NCBI GenBank assembly: GCA_002007465.1
Contig: LNAC01000777.1
Span: 336,568 to 400,567, forward strand
Reading direction: 5' to 3'
DNA length: 64,000 bases
From: Ailurus styani
Lineage: Eukaryota > Chordata > Mammalia > Carnivora > Ailuridae
Part shown: one piece after another, positions 12,166 through 24,605 of the stretch
Numbering within the stretch: position 1 is the stretch's first letter
Layout of the letters: every line of letters starts with the position of its first letter
Translations under genes and position numbers: made by a program
The notes under the pieces: generated by a model
The model's database searches: none
What the model was told of the DNA's origin: nothing
Seen by the model: the letters and a program-made list of their open reading frames with translations, nothing else

Positions 12166-12894
12166 TACAGACTTGGTGATCTGCAATGGTCGTTTAGGTG
12201 TTTGTAGAAAAGTCGACTGATGACTCTGGACTGAGAGAATGAGAAGTGGTGGTGCAGAGCTGGAAGCTGAGGGTTTGAGAAGAAAAGCTGTATTTTGGGT
12301 GAAGAGAAGACACCATGCTTCGTGCCTTGGGTGGAGGTTCCCTGAGTGCAACCGGGGTGAGACCTGGGTGGAATGCCCTCAGACAGCCCTCTCCCTGCTA
12401 GAGTGGTTGACTTGGGCTTTGCGTAGAGGGGAGGTTTGGAAGGCATTTCACGGTGGTGACTTTCTCATCGCGATGCACCCCATCCTCCTCAGTGCTGGGA
12501 AGCCTGATCCTGATTAGACTTCTCACGGGTGGTCCATCTTCCAAGGCCTCAGGGCTCCTTTCTCTTTGGTGGTAGATGATATTGGCAGGCTTGGTTTTTT
12601 CCAACCATGAGAAGCCACATGGGGTAGAAATTTGAGAGTGGCTTTTCTTCACTGTACAGTCAGCATCAACGGCCTTCCTGTTTACCGCAATGGACAATAA
12701 CACCCCCAAAACTGCCATGTCCCTGCTGACCCCGGCTGCCTCTCTGACCTGGTCCAGCTTATGCTGTTCCTGCAGCATCTTTTACCCACACACACTCCCC
12801 GAGGTCGGCCAATGAACATGGCCGAGTACTGTTGTTTCACACACACTAATAAAAGTTCCTCCTGTAAAAACATTCGGCAACTACTTGGGGTGCA

Positions 12895-13140
12895 TAACAT
12901 GGTGAAAAGAGAGTGGGCTTCAAAGCTTCATACACTTGGGTGTAATTCCAGGCTGCACCACTGAGAATGGATATTCTCTGTGTCCTTGGGCAAGTTACTT
13001 GCCCATTCTGAGCCTTGTTTTCTTACCTATAAAAATCTACCTAATGGGGTCAATGGGAAGATGAAAGAAAATGTATATAAAACACCTACTATGGGACCTA
13101 GCACATATACATGTTCATCATAGTCGCTATTATAAAGACA
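12895..13140 (+). repeat. MIR element, plus, near full length
   Basis: aattccaggctgcaccactgag...gtgtccttgggcaagttacttgcccattctgagccttgttttcttacctataaaaatctacctaatgggg...cctagcacatatac follows the MIR consensus across about 240 bp. Confidence 0.85.
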
Positions 13141-13529
13141 AAAATTATTATCTGTATAGATGTGATAACTTGTGAATTGTTCATTTTTCCCCCCTTGGTG
13201 AATGTAGGACCAGTGCAGGCTTTTTGTCATCTCCATCAGCCAAGACACTTTGTGATCCCACAGTAGTCTGGGGACACAGGACTCCTGGGGACATGCAACA
13301 CATCCTGGCTTTCACATGAGATTGTTTGAACCACACTCCCCCATTTTATTCTGGAAATTGAATTGTTCTGGATTGTTCTGAAAGCCATTGAAATAGACTC
13401 TTGTTTTCTGATATTATTGAGTTTTAAAGCTGGGAAGAAATTTAGGTCACCTGGCCCAATTTCTGCTTTTGAGGAGGAGGGTCCTGAAATGGAAATGACT
13501 AGCCAGGGAAGGTGAGCAGGAAATCACAC

Positions 13530-13690
13530 TCATGGCTAAGCTTATTTAGCATTTACTATGTGCCAGGATCTGTTTGAAACATTTAACCTGAATGATCTTA
13601 TTTAATCTTCAGAAAGCATGTCTTACCTCCATTGTACTGATGAGGAAATAAGGACACCCGCCCCCATGCAGCTTCATGGAAAGGATCTAC
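13530..13690 (-). repeat. MIR fragment, minus
   Basis: tatttagcatttactatgtgccaggatctg...cctccattgtactgatgaggaaataaggac is MIR in reverse. Confidence 0.7.
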
Positions 13691-14799
13691 ACACCGTAGA
13701 TGTTCAAGACATGCATGCAAATCAATGAAAGCAGCTGTCAGGGTTTTACTCTTACACTCAGCCCTCTTGCTCCATTGGCTGGACTGTGGGTCTTGAGAAG
13801 GAGCACAAGAAGTGGTAATTTGCATGTTTTCTGGCAGCCTTGCTAGAACCGTATTGTGATTGGCAATCAAACAGCTGAGGGAGAAAGCATAGTCAGATTC
13901 TTATTTAAGATCCGTGTTGCCTGTGAAAACCACACAGACTGATTCTCACCTCCATTCATAAAGTAGATGGAAGAGAATTATAGAAAGAAGTTTGAAGTTT
14001 AGTCCTCATGACTGGAGTTAGCCTTGGGACTCTTTGCTGGTCCCATACTCTGCAGCACCTCATTGGCAATCTTTTACTCAAAGCTTGCACAGCAGGAAAC
14101 AAAAATAAATCTTTATTCGGCGATGCTCCTGTTTTACAGTCAAGGGTCGGTTGTCTGTATGTCCTCAATAGCAAATCATTTTTGGTGATGGTGGGTCATA
14201 AGCTCAAGAGGAAATTGCTTCAGAAGAGCAGATACTTAATAAATCGTCTGGGGGTTGGATCGAGGTTTCCTCATCCTAGAGTGAGTCTGGGGGTGGGGGA
14301 TGGCTCCTCAGTCTCCTTCAGGGACTAGCGGTAAAATACCCGTCTACATTTGGGTTTACCAGGGCCAGCAGCAAGACTGACTCTGCCTCCAGCCCTCAAC
14401 ATGCAAGCTTATTGCTATGAAAAATGATTGTCCCTGATATGATCTGATTTAGGGTATTATAGTTCTGTGTCCTTGTGGTAATGAGTTACTTCTTTCAAAG
14501 ACATAATGGTATAATTTTAATGACAGTATCTAAGCAATTCACATAATACTTTTCACCTCCATACTTCAAGGTTTGCAGCCTGAAGAACCATTATTCCTTT
14601 AACAGCTTTAGGCAAGAATTCTGGGCTGTGGATTAGTGCCCATCACAGCCCCAGTAGATGGTTGTCTTGTCCCACCCATTGATTTTCAGATTGCTTACAC
14701 CAGGACACATGGGCATGTCTACAGAGGCTGTTTAATGCCTTCATTACACTTGCCACTTTTTTACCATTATATGAGCATTCGGATACTTGTGTTTATTTT
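13691..14799. other. Intergenic, unique
   Basis: Nothing recognised. A 106-codon plus frame (14008-14328) has no recognisable domain. Confidence 0.6.
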
Positions 14800-14945
14800 A
14801 TGTCCCCTCCATCAGGCCATATGCTCTGTGAGGGCAGGGACAATGTCAATTTTGTTTATCTCTGTATTACCAGAGTCTAGGATGCCCCAAGAGTGAGCAG
14901 TAGATAAACAGTAGCACCTGAGTGAACTTGACTTATGAATAAATA
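14800..14945 (+). repeat. L2 LINE 3' fragment, plus
   Basis: ccatatgctctgtgagggcagggacaatgtcaattttgtttatctctgtattaccagagtctagg ... gaataaataaact is an L2 3' end. Confidence 0.7.
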
Positions 14946-16461
14946 AACTCTAATTCCAAGTTATGGCAGCTATGTCGTTTATACTTGAAATGGCCAACCT
15001 TTTCCCCCTTCCTGTAAAGATAGAAAACCTCTTTGCAGAAATGGGTGTGCAATGCTCCACAGTGCAATACATCCACTTATGATATGGGCTACAAATTAAT
15101 TTGGATTGGGCATCAAAAAGGAACTTTTTCACATTCTTAATATTTTAATAGCCCTTCAAAGGTGTTCCTTCCAGGTGTGTTGGGCACCAGGAGCCCTGGC
15201 CCTATGGTCTCAGGATGACTTCATTGCTTGTCCCAGAATCTTCTCAGTTCCATCCTCACTTGTTACACACTCATATTACTGTAGATTTCTCTCCATAAAG
15301 ATGAGCTCTAAGTTATATGGATGCAACTATGGTGGACCAAGACATGTTTTCCTGGTAAAAATCAGAAGTTTCACCAACATCTTTCTTTTGCCACATTAGT
15401 ATTTTAATATTTTCTCAAGTTCAGAGACCTAAAGCCCATTAATATTATTGAGAATGTACTTTCATGTACATTTAATAATATGATTATTAAAGGTTTAAAA
15501 AAATATAAACTCACACCAGTTTCTTCTGTTTAGCCTCGTTTGGATGCAAAATTATGTACCCAAGATTTCAAACCGGTGTCCTGTCGTTTGAATTTTACTT
15601 CAGATATGTTTTGTTTAGCTGGCAGAGTGCTTAAAAAATATGAATCAATATTTAAAAATAGATTTCAGTTAATAATATGGATCTGCCGGAAATCAACATA
15701 CCCTATCCGTCCACAGTTAGCCGCAACTGAGTATGGCTTTTCGTAGGTTGTGCCTGTTGCATTTTGTGGGTCAACTTTTGCCCTCCTTGCTCCCTGTGTG
15801 TCTATTGCTTAAATTTCTGAAAGTGTGGGACTACAGATGATTTGTTTTCTTTTTTTCAAATTTTAATTAAAGTTGTTTTAGTTTTTTTGTTTTAACAATG
15901 AATAAAAAACAATAGCTTTTGAGGAACTTATGCTATCGGTTTAAGAATTAATCTGTAGATGTATGTATATTCTTGCTAGTCAAACGGTGCTTCCAGAACT
16001 ACTGAACATTTCAGAGTGGAAAAGGAAGAACAGAAACGAAATGATAGCAATTGAGATTTGCCAAAGGCTTTCTTGATCATCTCTTTGTTAGCTAGTTGAG
16101 TTATTCTGTGTTTGACTTGTGGTTTCTAGTCTTGCCAGATGTAAGAATGCCCTGGAGTGAAGAGGCGGGGCAGCAGCCACGTTACAAACATCTCCTTTTT
16201 CATCTGGGGGAGGATGAGCCATCCCTGCGCTGGGACTCCTCTTGCGTCCTCTGTGGGGTTGTTTTGCTGGAGCTGCATCTGTGTCTGAGATAGATGTGGA
16301 ATGACGATAAACTAGCTGCTGTGGAAGTGATGTTAAAATCCACAATAGACTCAGGGAACTCTGGGAAAATCATTTCATCAAGAGTCCCTAACAACTGCTA
16401 TCATTTGAGGTTTTGATGTATTCGAAGTCAATATGCTTTATGCACAAGGAGTGCCCGGACC
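14946..16461. other. Intergenic, unique
   Basis: Nothing recognised on either strand. Confidence 0.6.
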
Positions 16462-17462
16462 AAAAACCTTCTGAACAGTGAAGGAAATCATCAATGTAAC
16501 AGAAAGGCAACCAACTGAATGGTAGAAGATATTTGCAAATAATATATCTGATAAAGGATTAACATTCAAAACATATAAAAAGAATCACATGACTCAATAT
16601 TAAAAACCCAAATGAGCAGAGGAGCAAATGAAAACCACAATGAGAAGTCACCTCACACCAGTAAGAATGGCTATTATCAAAAAACTAAAAAAAAAAAAAA
16701 TGTTGGTAAGGATATGGAGAAAAGGCAACCTTGGAGCTCTGCTGGTGAGAATGTAAATTGGTACAGCCACTCTGGAAAATGGTATGGAGATTCCTTCAAA
16801 ACATAAAATGGAACTATCATATGATCTAGAAATTCCATTTCTGGGTATTTATCTAAAGAAAATGAAAATACTAATTTTAAAAGATACGTGCACCCCTATG
16901 TTCATTGCAGTCTCCTTTTCAATAGCCAAGATTGGAAACGCCCTACGTGTTCACCGACTGATAAATGGATAAAGAAGATACATGCACACAGGAAAATTAC
17001 TCATCTATGAGAAAGAATGAAATTTTGCCATTTGTGACAACATGGATAGACCTAGAGTGTATTATGTTGAATGAAATAAGTCTAACAGAGAAAGAGAAAC
17101 ACCATATGATTTTATTTATATGTAAAATCTAAAAAGCCAAATGAATGAAGAAAAATCCCCAAGCAGAAAAGCTCACAAATACTGAAAACAAGGTGGTGGT
17201 TTGGTTGGGGGGGGGGCGCGGATGGGCAAAATAAGTGAAGGGGATTAAGAGGTACAATCTTCTAGTTATAAAGTAAATAAGACATGGGGATGTAAAGTAC
17301 AGCATAAGGAATACAGTCAATAACACTGTAAAAATTTTCTATGGTGACAGATGGTAGCCAGACTTATAGTGGTGATCATTTCATAAGGTATGTAAATATC
17401 AAACCATTATGTTGTACACTTGGAACTATTATAATATTACATGTTAATTATACCTTTAAAAA
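16462..17462 (+). mobile_element. L1 3' part, plus, degraded
   Basis: ORF2-end sequence (gaagatatttgcaaataatatatctgataaaggattaa; aaaaccacaatgagaagtcacctcacacc; aatggtatggagattccttcaaaacataaaatggaactatc) followed by 3' UTR (ttgtacacttggaactattataatattac). Frames are broken. A G-run at 17210 interrupts the 3' UTR. Confidence 0.85.
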
Positions 17463-17688
17463 GTGCCCTGTTGTCTTGTGTAAGCATCCCATCCTTTCTC
17501 TTGCTGTATAGTGCAGATCCTGTCCTGTCTTGTTGGCATCCAGATTCCTGTGAAGCCTCATCTTCACTGTATCTGTAGCAAAATGGACTGTTTCTTTAGG
17601 TAAATTTTACTGGAAATACACTTATTTGGGCAATAAGATCTTCAGTGATAGGAGCTAAAGACACAAAAAATTTAACCAGGGGGATATA

Positions 17689-17899
17689 GGGGCGCCTGGG
17701 TGGCTCAGTTGGTTAAGCGGCTGCCTTCGGGCTCGGGTCATGATTCCAGGGTCCTGGGATCAAGCCCTGCATTGGGCTTCCTGCTCAGCGGAAAGCCTGC
17801 TTCTCTCTCTCCTTCCGCCTGCTGCTCTGCTTACTTGTGCTCTCTCTCTATATCTCTGTCAAATGAATAAAATAAATAAAATCTTTTAAAAAAATACCT
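17689..17899 (+). mobile_element. Can-SINE, plus
   Basis: Canonical head ggggcgcctgggtggctcag and A-rich tail. Flanked by agggggatata (17678-17688) and agggggataca (17900-17910). Confidence 0.94.
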
Positions 17900-17950
17900 A
17901 GGGGGATACAATGTGGCTATAGAGAAGGACACTCTCCTTAAAGATCTATA

Positions 17951-18151
17951 AGACTTTCTTTTTTTTAATTTATTTTTATTATTATTATTTGCCCCAGGGG
18001 TACAGGTCTGTGAATCATCAGGCTTATGACTTTCACAGCACTCACCAAAGCACAAACCCTCCCCAGTGTCCATAACCCATCCACCCTATCCCTACCCTCC
18101 CACCCCCCAGTAACCCTCAGTTTGTTTTGTGAGATTAGGAGTCTCTTAAGG
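17951..18151 (-). mobile_element. Carnivore L1 3' UTR fragment, minus
   Basis: Reverse of a carnivore L1 tail: gggtacaggtctgtgaatcatcaggcttatgactttcacagcactcacc...ccccagtaaccctcagtttgttttgtgagattaggagtctctt, with the T-rich (A-tail) end at 17951. Confidence 0.85.
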
Positions 18152-18369
18152 TTTCTTAAAAAGTGTTGAGTCAGTTACAAGGTATGACTTTTTTATGCCA
18201 ATAGACCAGCTTTTCTCTGCTTCTGTCAATCCGTCTGAATCTTGGGGCAAATAATTTCTTCTTGTGGGGCTGGCCTGTGTACACAGGGTATTTTGCAGTA
18301 TCCCTGGCCTCTACGCACTAGGCAACAGTAGCAACTACCCTCCCCTACACAGTGACAACCAAAAATCTT

Positions 18370-18546
18370 TTTTGAAGATTTTATTTATTTGTCAGAGAGA
18401 GAGCACAAGCAGGGGGAGCAGGAGACAGAGGGAGAAGCAGGCTCCTTGCTGAGCAAGGAGCCTGACTTGGAACTCGACCCCAGGACCCTGGGATCATGAC
18501 CTGAGCTGAAGGCAGACCCCTAAACGACTAAGCCACCCAGGCATCC
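18370..18546 (-). mobile_element. Can-SINE, minus
   Basis: Reads tttttgaagattttatttatttgtcagagag through gccacccaggcatccc. Flanking caaccaaaaatctt / caaccatctt suggests a decayed target-site duplication. Confidence 0.9.
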
Positions 18547-21500
18547 CAACAACCATCTTCAAAGATGGCCAACTATGCCCGGGGGCCCCAAATGGTCCCT
18601 GGTTAAGAACCACTGCTGTAGACCTCCCAAGATCTCTGAATTTTGCCAGAGGGTTCAGATTTTGTCTTCAAAGATCTCAGAAAGGACTTGTAAGTCGGGA
18701 AAAGTGTGTTCCCTTTCTGGATGCCTGAAGGGCAATGGGCAACTTCCAAAATCCAAGCACAGAGCCTGGTTTCCTCTTCTGTTTCTCTAGTGTCCTACCC
18801 TATGGCCTCAGATGGGTCACTTCATCTGTGTTAGCCTCACGTCCTTTTATGAAAAGAGCAGGAGGCCTGTCTCTGAAGGCTAACTGAGGACTAAATGAGA
18901 TAATCTGTGTGAACAGACTGCTGTATTGTGGGTGCCTGGGCTCTTGTCATACTGTCTCTTGCACAGTCCCCAGTCAGCTCCCCCAGAGGATCGCCTGCTT
19001 TCTCTAAAGCACAACAGTTAGAACAACAGTGTCCTGTCTCCACTTGAAGGCAGTCAACTTGCCTGGGACCTTGGCTACTTGGTTCACCCTGGAGCGCTTC
19101 TCTCCTCATGCCTGGGAGGATTTGTTTGTTATTTTCTAAAAGGGTAGAGTGAGGACTGCTGCCCGGGCTCACCTGAATGGTCACTGTGATGACTCAGGGC
19201 TCAGCCCCAGCGGCCGCTGGGCACAGAGACGACGCTTGTTGTGACACCCCTCACACCCTCCCGAGATTGCCATTTTATAATGCAGTTCAATGGTTTCTGC
19301 CTCTACACATAAATAAAGTGTATTTACTTTTCTGATTCTTGTAAGAAAACCCAAAGCCACAAGATTGTGTTTGAAGTTCCAAAACCGATGACTTGAGGTT
19401 TCCCTCCCATAACGCATTCCCATTGGACCACATGGACACAGGCAGCTACACAGATCACTGCACTATTCTCGGCGGGTCCCTGAGGATGAGAGCCAGCAGC
19501 CCAAGGGGACACACCAGGCTGCAAAGGTCCTTGTACTTCCTCTGCCAGTGTTGGAAACCTCACTAAGCTTTCAGAGATGGAATTGCTTTTGTGATCTGCC
19601 TTCACCTGCAGTAGGTGACACCAACTGCTGGAATTCCTTGGCATCATGGTCCTCTCCTCTCTTTCTAGATTTTGAGTCTTGCTTGGTAACAGTTCAGGCA
19701 GAAAATTTTTTTACCCATTTCTACACACTAAAAAAAACAATTTGTGTGCACATGTGTGTGTTTTTAAGGAAATTCACAGCTTTTTTCAGCAAGACCTGTA
19801 AGGTCTTATCAGGAAATGCATAAGAATAAGAAGGAAATAGCCAACTGGGAAGTTGGAGAAAATTTTGCTTGGTTTCAGTACACACCAAAACTATAATGAA
19901 GATGTTAAATTCATTCCCACATTCGTGCTTGTATATGTGTAGACTATCTCTGAGACACACAGAGACTGAACACTGACTCCTGCCACAGAGGGGTTGTGGA
20001 AAGAGGGAGGTTAATCTTCTGCCTCTAGGCTAGTGGCCGTATTGCCTGTCTGTGATGTGCATGTGGTCATTAAAATATAGAATAAAACTTAAAATGTAAA
20101 ACAACAAATCAAAAAACTAAAAATTGAATCAAAAGCATTCCAAGATAAGGAAGGGGAAAAAAGAAAGGTTGAGGCAGCTTGCAGAGATATATTTAACAGA
20201 AGAGAGGAAGTCGGGGGCGAGGGAAGGCACGCAGGGCCAGCATGCTAGAGGCCTACCAAGGAGAGCTCTCGAGTCATGGTGGGGTGAGGGGGTGGGGGCT
20301 GAGTTCGATAAGTTTTCTGTGACCAGAGCCAAGAGTGAGATATGATCACTTACGTGATTTGAAGTTCATAGGTTAGAAGCAAATGGGTGCTTAGGGGATG
20401 CCCAGAAGGAACAGAAGGAGTCCTTGACCAACCTCCCAGTAAATACACCACTGAGAATCAAATAAATCACTGCTCACTCGAACATCCCCCATTGTGGGCT
20501 TCAGGCTAACACCACACAGGGGCAACTCGATGGGGGTCCCACGTTCTTCCCTAAATCCTTAGCTCTCAGCTGGGCTGGTGCACTTAGGATGGAATGTAGG
20601 TCAGATGGACTGCATATCTTTGGGTAATCTCTCATGAGTGTTATTTCTTAAAAATGAGCTTTCGATAAGACTTGAACAGCAGAGATTAAGGTTAGATTCT
20701 CTGGCAAGAGCCTTGGTGCAGACCCTATATTGCCCGTGAGGGGCAGATCCAGCTACCTGGACAATCAGCCACAGGCCACGTCAACTCTCTGCACAGAGCC
20801 ACGTGAAATGATTGGATTTTCCCTCACATGGAGTGCTACAAAGTAAAAAGCATTCAGTTTTTTTAACCTGTCAAAGGCAGGCCTCGGAAGACTCCTGACA
20901 ACATGAAAAAAACCATGTTGTGCTTTTTATCCCCAAAGGCAGGCAGTGAGCCTAATGCAGGGAGCCTCGATGGTGAGCTGTGTGTTTACACAATCAAATC
21001 TCCTTTTACCACAAGTCCTTGCCTCCATCAATATTTTGACTGAGCAAAGCCCAGTCCATATCAGTTAATCAGTATCATATCCTGCTTTCCCACGTTGCTC
21101 TGTCAATTTTGCTGTGCTCCTGAGATGGGTGTTAGCATGAGTCTCAGAGGGACCACTACTGCGCTCCCAGAACCCCAGGAAGAGGCAGACGTGTTGCTGG
21201 AAGTTCACCCCCCAGAGACTGTGAAGTCAGTGCTGCCCTTACAGCACACTGGGTTCCACCAGCTTTGAGGGTGCTTACGTGCCAAAGGGAAGCTGAAGAA
21301 TTTAATCAATCTTCGTAGCCATTTACTGCTTCATATATTACAAAGCAGAATAGATTATGTCTTAATTACACGCTCTTCATTCTAAAGGGCTCTGTTCATC
21401 TGTGGTGACCACCAGCAATTAAATCTATGGAAAACATGTGTCTCATTGCAGAGGTTAATAATGTGTTGGCGATTTTTCCAGGAGCCGAGAAGGTTTCTGT

Positions 21501-23876
21501 AATCATGGACAATTGCTACATTGGCTTGAAAAGAGTGACGGGCTGAGTCACTTGACTGTAAACAGGTTGTGGGGAATGTCTGGACAGTCTTGAGTTTCTC
21601 ATGGTGCTCAGGGTGGAAGTGTAGGGAGGGGGGCCCCCGGGGTTTCAGTCCCAGGTCAGGGGCAGAGGAGCTGGGGTCCCTGCAGGGCTGCGGCCAGAGT
21701 GCAGGGCTCTCCCACAGGCCCTGACTTTTCCCCTCTCTGAGGAAATGCAGCAGACATTTAAATATTTCCAAACCAAACAAGACACCCTGAAGGATTCTCC
21801 TCCTGTGGCCCCATCATCTGCCTCAGGCCGGATTTGAGAATATCAAACAAGGCAGTGACAGAGGCAGCTCCGTGGCTCAGAAGAGGACTGGCAGGAAGAC
21901 AGGACAACAAAGCTCACCCCGTGCTGAGCTTCTGCCCCGAGATGCAGGGGCTGCTTTTAAAAACTGCACAGGCAAGAATGCAGGGTGGTCTTCAAGTCAC
22001 AGTCAGATGAGGGTCCCAATCTCCCACCCTTCCTCCAGGGTCCAAAATAACAAGCCAGGGTGGCCTTGGGGGTTAGAACAAGCCTATCAGGTTCCCCCCA
22101 CACACACTTGCTTTCAGGTTTTTTGCAGAGAGTATCCCTGTGCCCTGGTTCCTTTTGAAAAGCCTCTTCCTGCTCTCTCCTGCCCCCAACAGTTAAGTCA
22201 GATTTTGCATTTTCAACTGGGCTTTGACATTAAAGGAAATAAAAGTCCTAGAACCAAACCTTCTGTTCCTCTTGCAGTCGCCTCTTGTTCCATGAGAATT
22301 GAGCCTGCTTTGAAATTCTGAAAAGCCTCATCTAATGTCAGCACTGAATTTGGAGGGGGAAAAAAAATGAAAGTTGTAACTTTGGTCTTGTTCTGCACAT
22401 AATTGTTAATAGAATCGTGGTTTCTTTCTTTCTTTGGTAATCTTGTTTTCCAAATTAAAATCCCTCAGTGACTCAGCCTCCGCTATGGTCTGAGAAACAA
22501 AGAACCATCAGGAGAGTTAGCTTGAGAGAATATCTGGGCTTCAGAAGCCAGATGGAAGGACAGGAAACTGCAGTTCCAGCAAGGCTGGGCTATGCTCCCT
22601 CTCCCAGGGCTCCCTCTGAGGGCAGACCTTGTGTCCCCCAAGCATTTAGGGGACCTCTCAGTTCCCCGGAGGAGATGTTGGTAGCATTGAGCCCATGGGA
22701 ATAGACTTGGAATCCTTACACTGAAGGCTGGCTCTCCTCTACTCCATACTTCCCCGAAGTCCCTTTTCAGACTGGAACACATCTTCCAACTCGCCTCTCG
22801 CCAGGACTGGGAATCCTCCTTTCTTTTGGGCAGAACCAGCTTATACCCAGCGTGGGAAGTTGGTCTGAGGGCAGATCAGACTGCTTAGTGAGAACCACAA
22901 TTCCAACAACCGTGTGAGCTCTGGGGGCTGTCTCGGCATGGTGTGTTCTCACCTGGGCCCTTATGGGAAAGGGTAGGACTCCTGGATATCCTGCTGCCTT
23001 TGCCCGGCTTCCTCAAGGGTCTGTTTCTTCATGTGGGATCAGGATGGGGGATGTCTGCTATGGTGTGGGCTGTGTCTCATGCGATTTATGAGCTTCCTGG
23101 ACAAGGGCCCCGGCATCTCGTGAATCGCTAGGGTAGACATTGTGGACACCCTGGAATGCTGGGCACCCCTACCCTTCAACAAAGCCCCCCCCCACTGTAG
23201 TGCCATCCAATCCTTTCCCAGTCACCCAATTCAGACATGTGTTGTCAAATGGATTTTGGTTGGGGTTTCAGCCCTCCCAGTTGCTAGGCTGTGTACTGGT
23301 GAATGAGTTTGCTTATCTAGGAAATGAGTTAATAATGCAAACCCTCTAAGACTATTTTAAGGACTTATAGATTTTGCAAGCTGGTTATCAGAAAACCTGA
23401 GCAACCAGTAACCCCACAGAGAGCTGTTTCTCCTAACACCCAATGTTCATAATATTAGCTCCTCCCCAGTTCAAAAAGGGGGAAAAAATCTTTTTGCTGG
23501 ACTTCTTCCTCTTTTGGGAGGTGTGATCCTTGCAGGGCCCATGTCTGATACAGTTTCAGGGCCAAACCCAGCCCTCCCAGGGAATCGTGGAGTAGTACTT
23601 TGGATGCTTTGCGCATAAAAATGAAGACTAGCCAGGAGCTAAGGCTGTCCTACACGCCCACTTCAGAGTGTTTTCTAGCTGAAGGAAACAAGTCTAGCTT
23701 CCAGTCTACTCAACGCTCAAGGGGCTAGATGGAGGGACTTCAGTGTCCCAGCCATCATGAGCATTCTTCAAGAGAGCTTGTTTATTCTAAATTGTCTTGG
23801 ACAGTGGACAAGGCCCTGCGTTTGGGACCTTAATAAATCAAGTGTATTCTGTACAGCTGTGAGCTTGGTTTATAAT
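18547..23876. other. Long repeat-poor intergenic block
   Basis: 5.3 kb with no confident SINE or L1 and no gene. A MIR-like trace may be present near 18870-18930 (ggactaaatgagataatctgtgtgaacag). Purine-rich patch at 20141-20300. Open frames up to 149 codons (21872-22321) show no family resemblance. It may contain conserved noncoding elements, which cannot be judged from one sequence. Confidence 0.55.
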
Positions 23877-24265
23877 TGTTATGGGTTGAATTGTGTTCCC
23901 CCAAAAAAGACATGTTAGAACCCTGACTCCCAGTAGCCTAATATGGAGACAGGGTCTTTACCGAGGTCATCAAGTTAAAGTAAGGTCATTAGGGTAGGTA
24001 CAAATCCAACATGACTGGTGTCCTTATATAAAAGGGAGATTTGGGCACAGAGACAGACACACACACAGAGAAGAGGACATGAAGAAGACACGAGAAGGAG
24101 ATGGCCATCTGCAAGCTAAGGAGAGAGGCTTCAGAAGAAACTTGCTGACACTTGATTTTGGACTTTTGGCTTCTGAGACTGAGAGTAAAAACAAACAAAC
24201 AAAAACAAAACCAAAAAACTCCTGTTGTTTAAATCACCCTATTTATGGCAACCTTAGCAAAATTA
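23877..24265 (+). mobile_element. Solo LTR of MLT1 type (ERVL-MaLR), plus
   Basis: tgttatgggttgaattgtgttcccccaaaa start; ggtgtccttatataaaagggag; agaagaggacatg; gagatggccatctgcaagctaagg; ttgattttggacttttggcttctgagactg; cctgttgtttaaatcaccctatttatggcaacc end. No internal retroviral region is adjacent. An (AAAC)n run at 24183-24217 lies near the 3' end. Confidence 0.85.
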
Positions 24266-24464
24266 TATGTCTAATTATCCTGTGCCCCAATTTCTCCATC
24301 TGCATAGCCTGGTAACAGCAACCTTTCTCCTCCTTCTGCCTAGGACTTAGTTGGGAATTGGTTTATACATAAAATGACATCAGGCTTCTTGCAGCTTTAC
24401 CATGTCCTGCTTTTATGTTTGCAGAAAACTGAGGAACTGTATCTTAACCACTGCATTGTGCCAG

Positions 24465-24605
24465 GAAGTAACTACTTTGTAGCCCTTAATCATCCCATCA
24501 AATATTTAAGGTTGGTGTCGGTAATCCCATTTGCCAGTTTAGGAAACTGATGCACCACCACTGAAGTGATGCAATGAGTGGCAGTGCTAAGATTTCAGAA
24601 AAGCC
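24465..24605 (-). repeat. MIR fragment, minus
   Basis: aatcccatttgccagtttaggaaactgatgcacc...gcagtgctaagatttcag is diverged MIR in reverse. Confidence 0.55.
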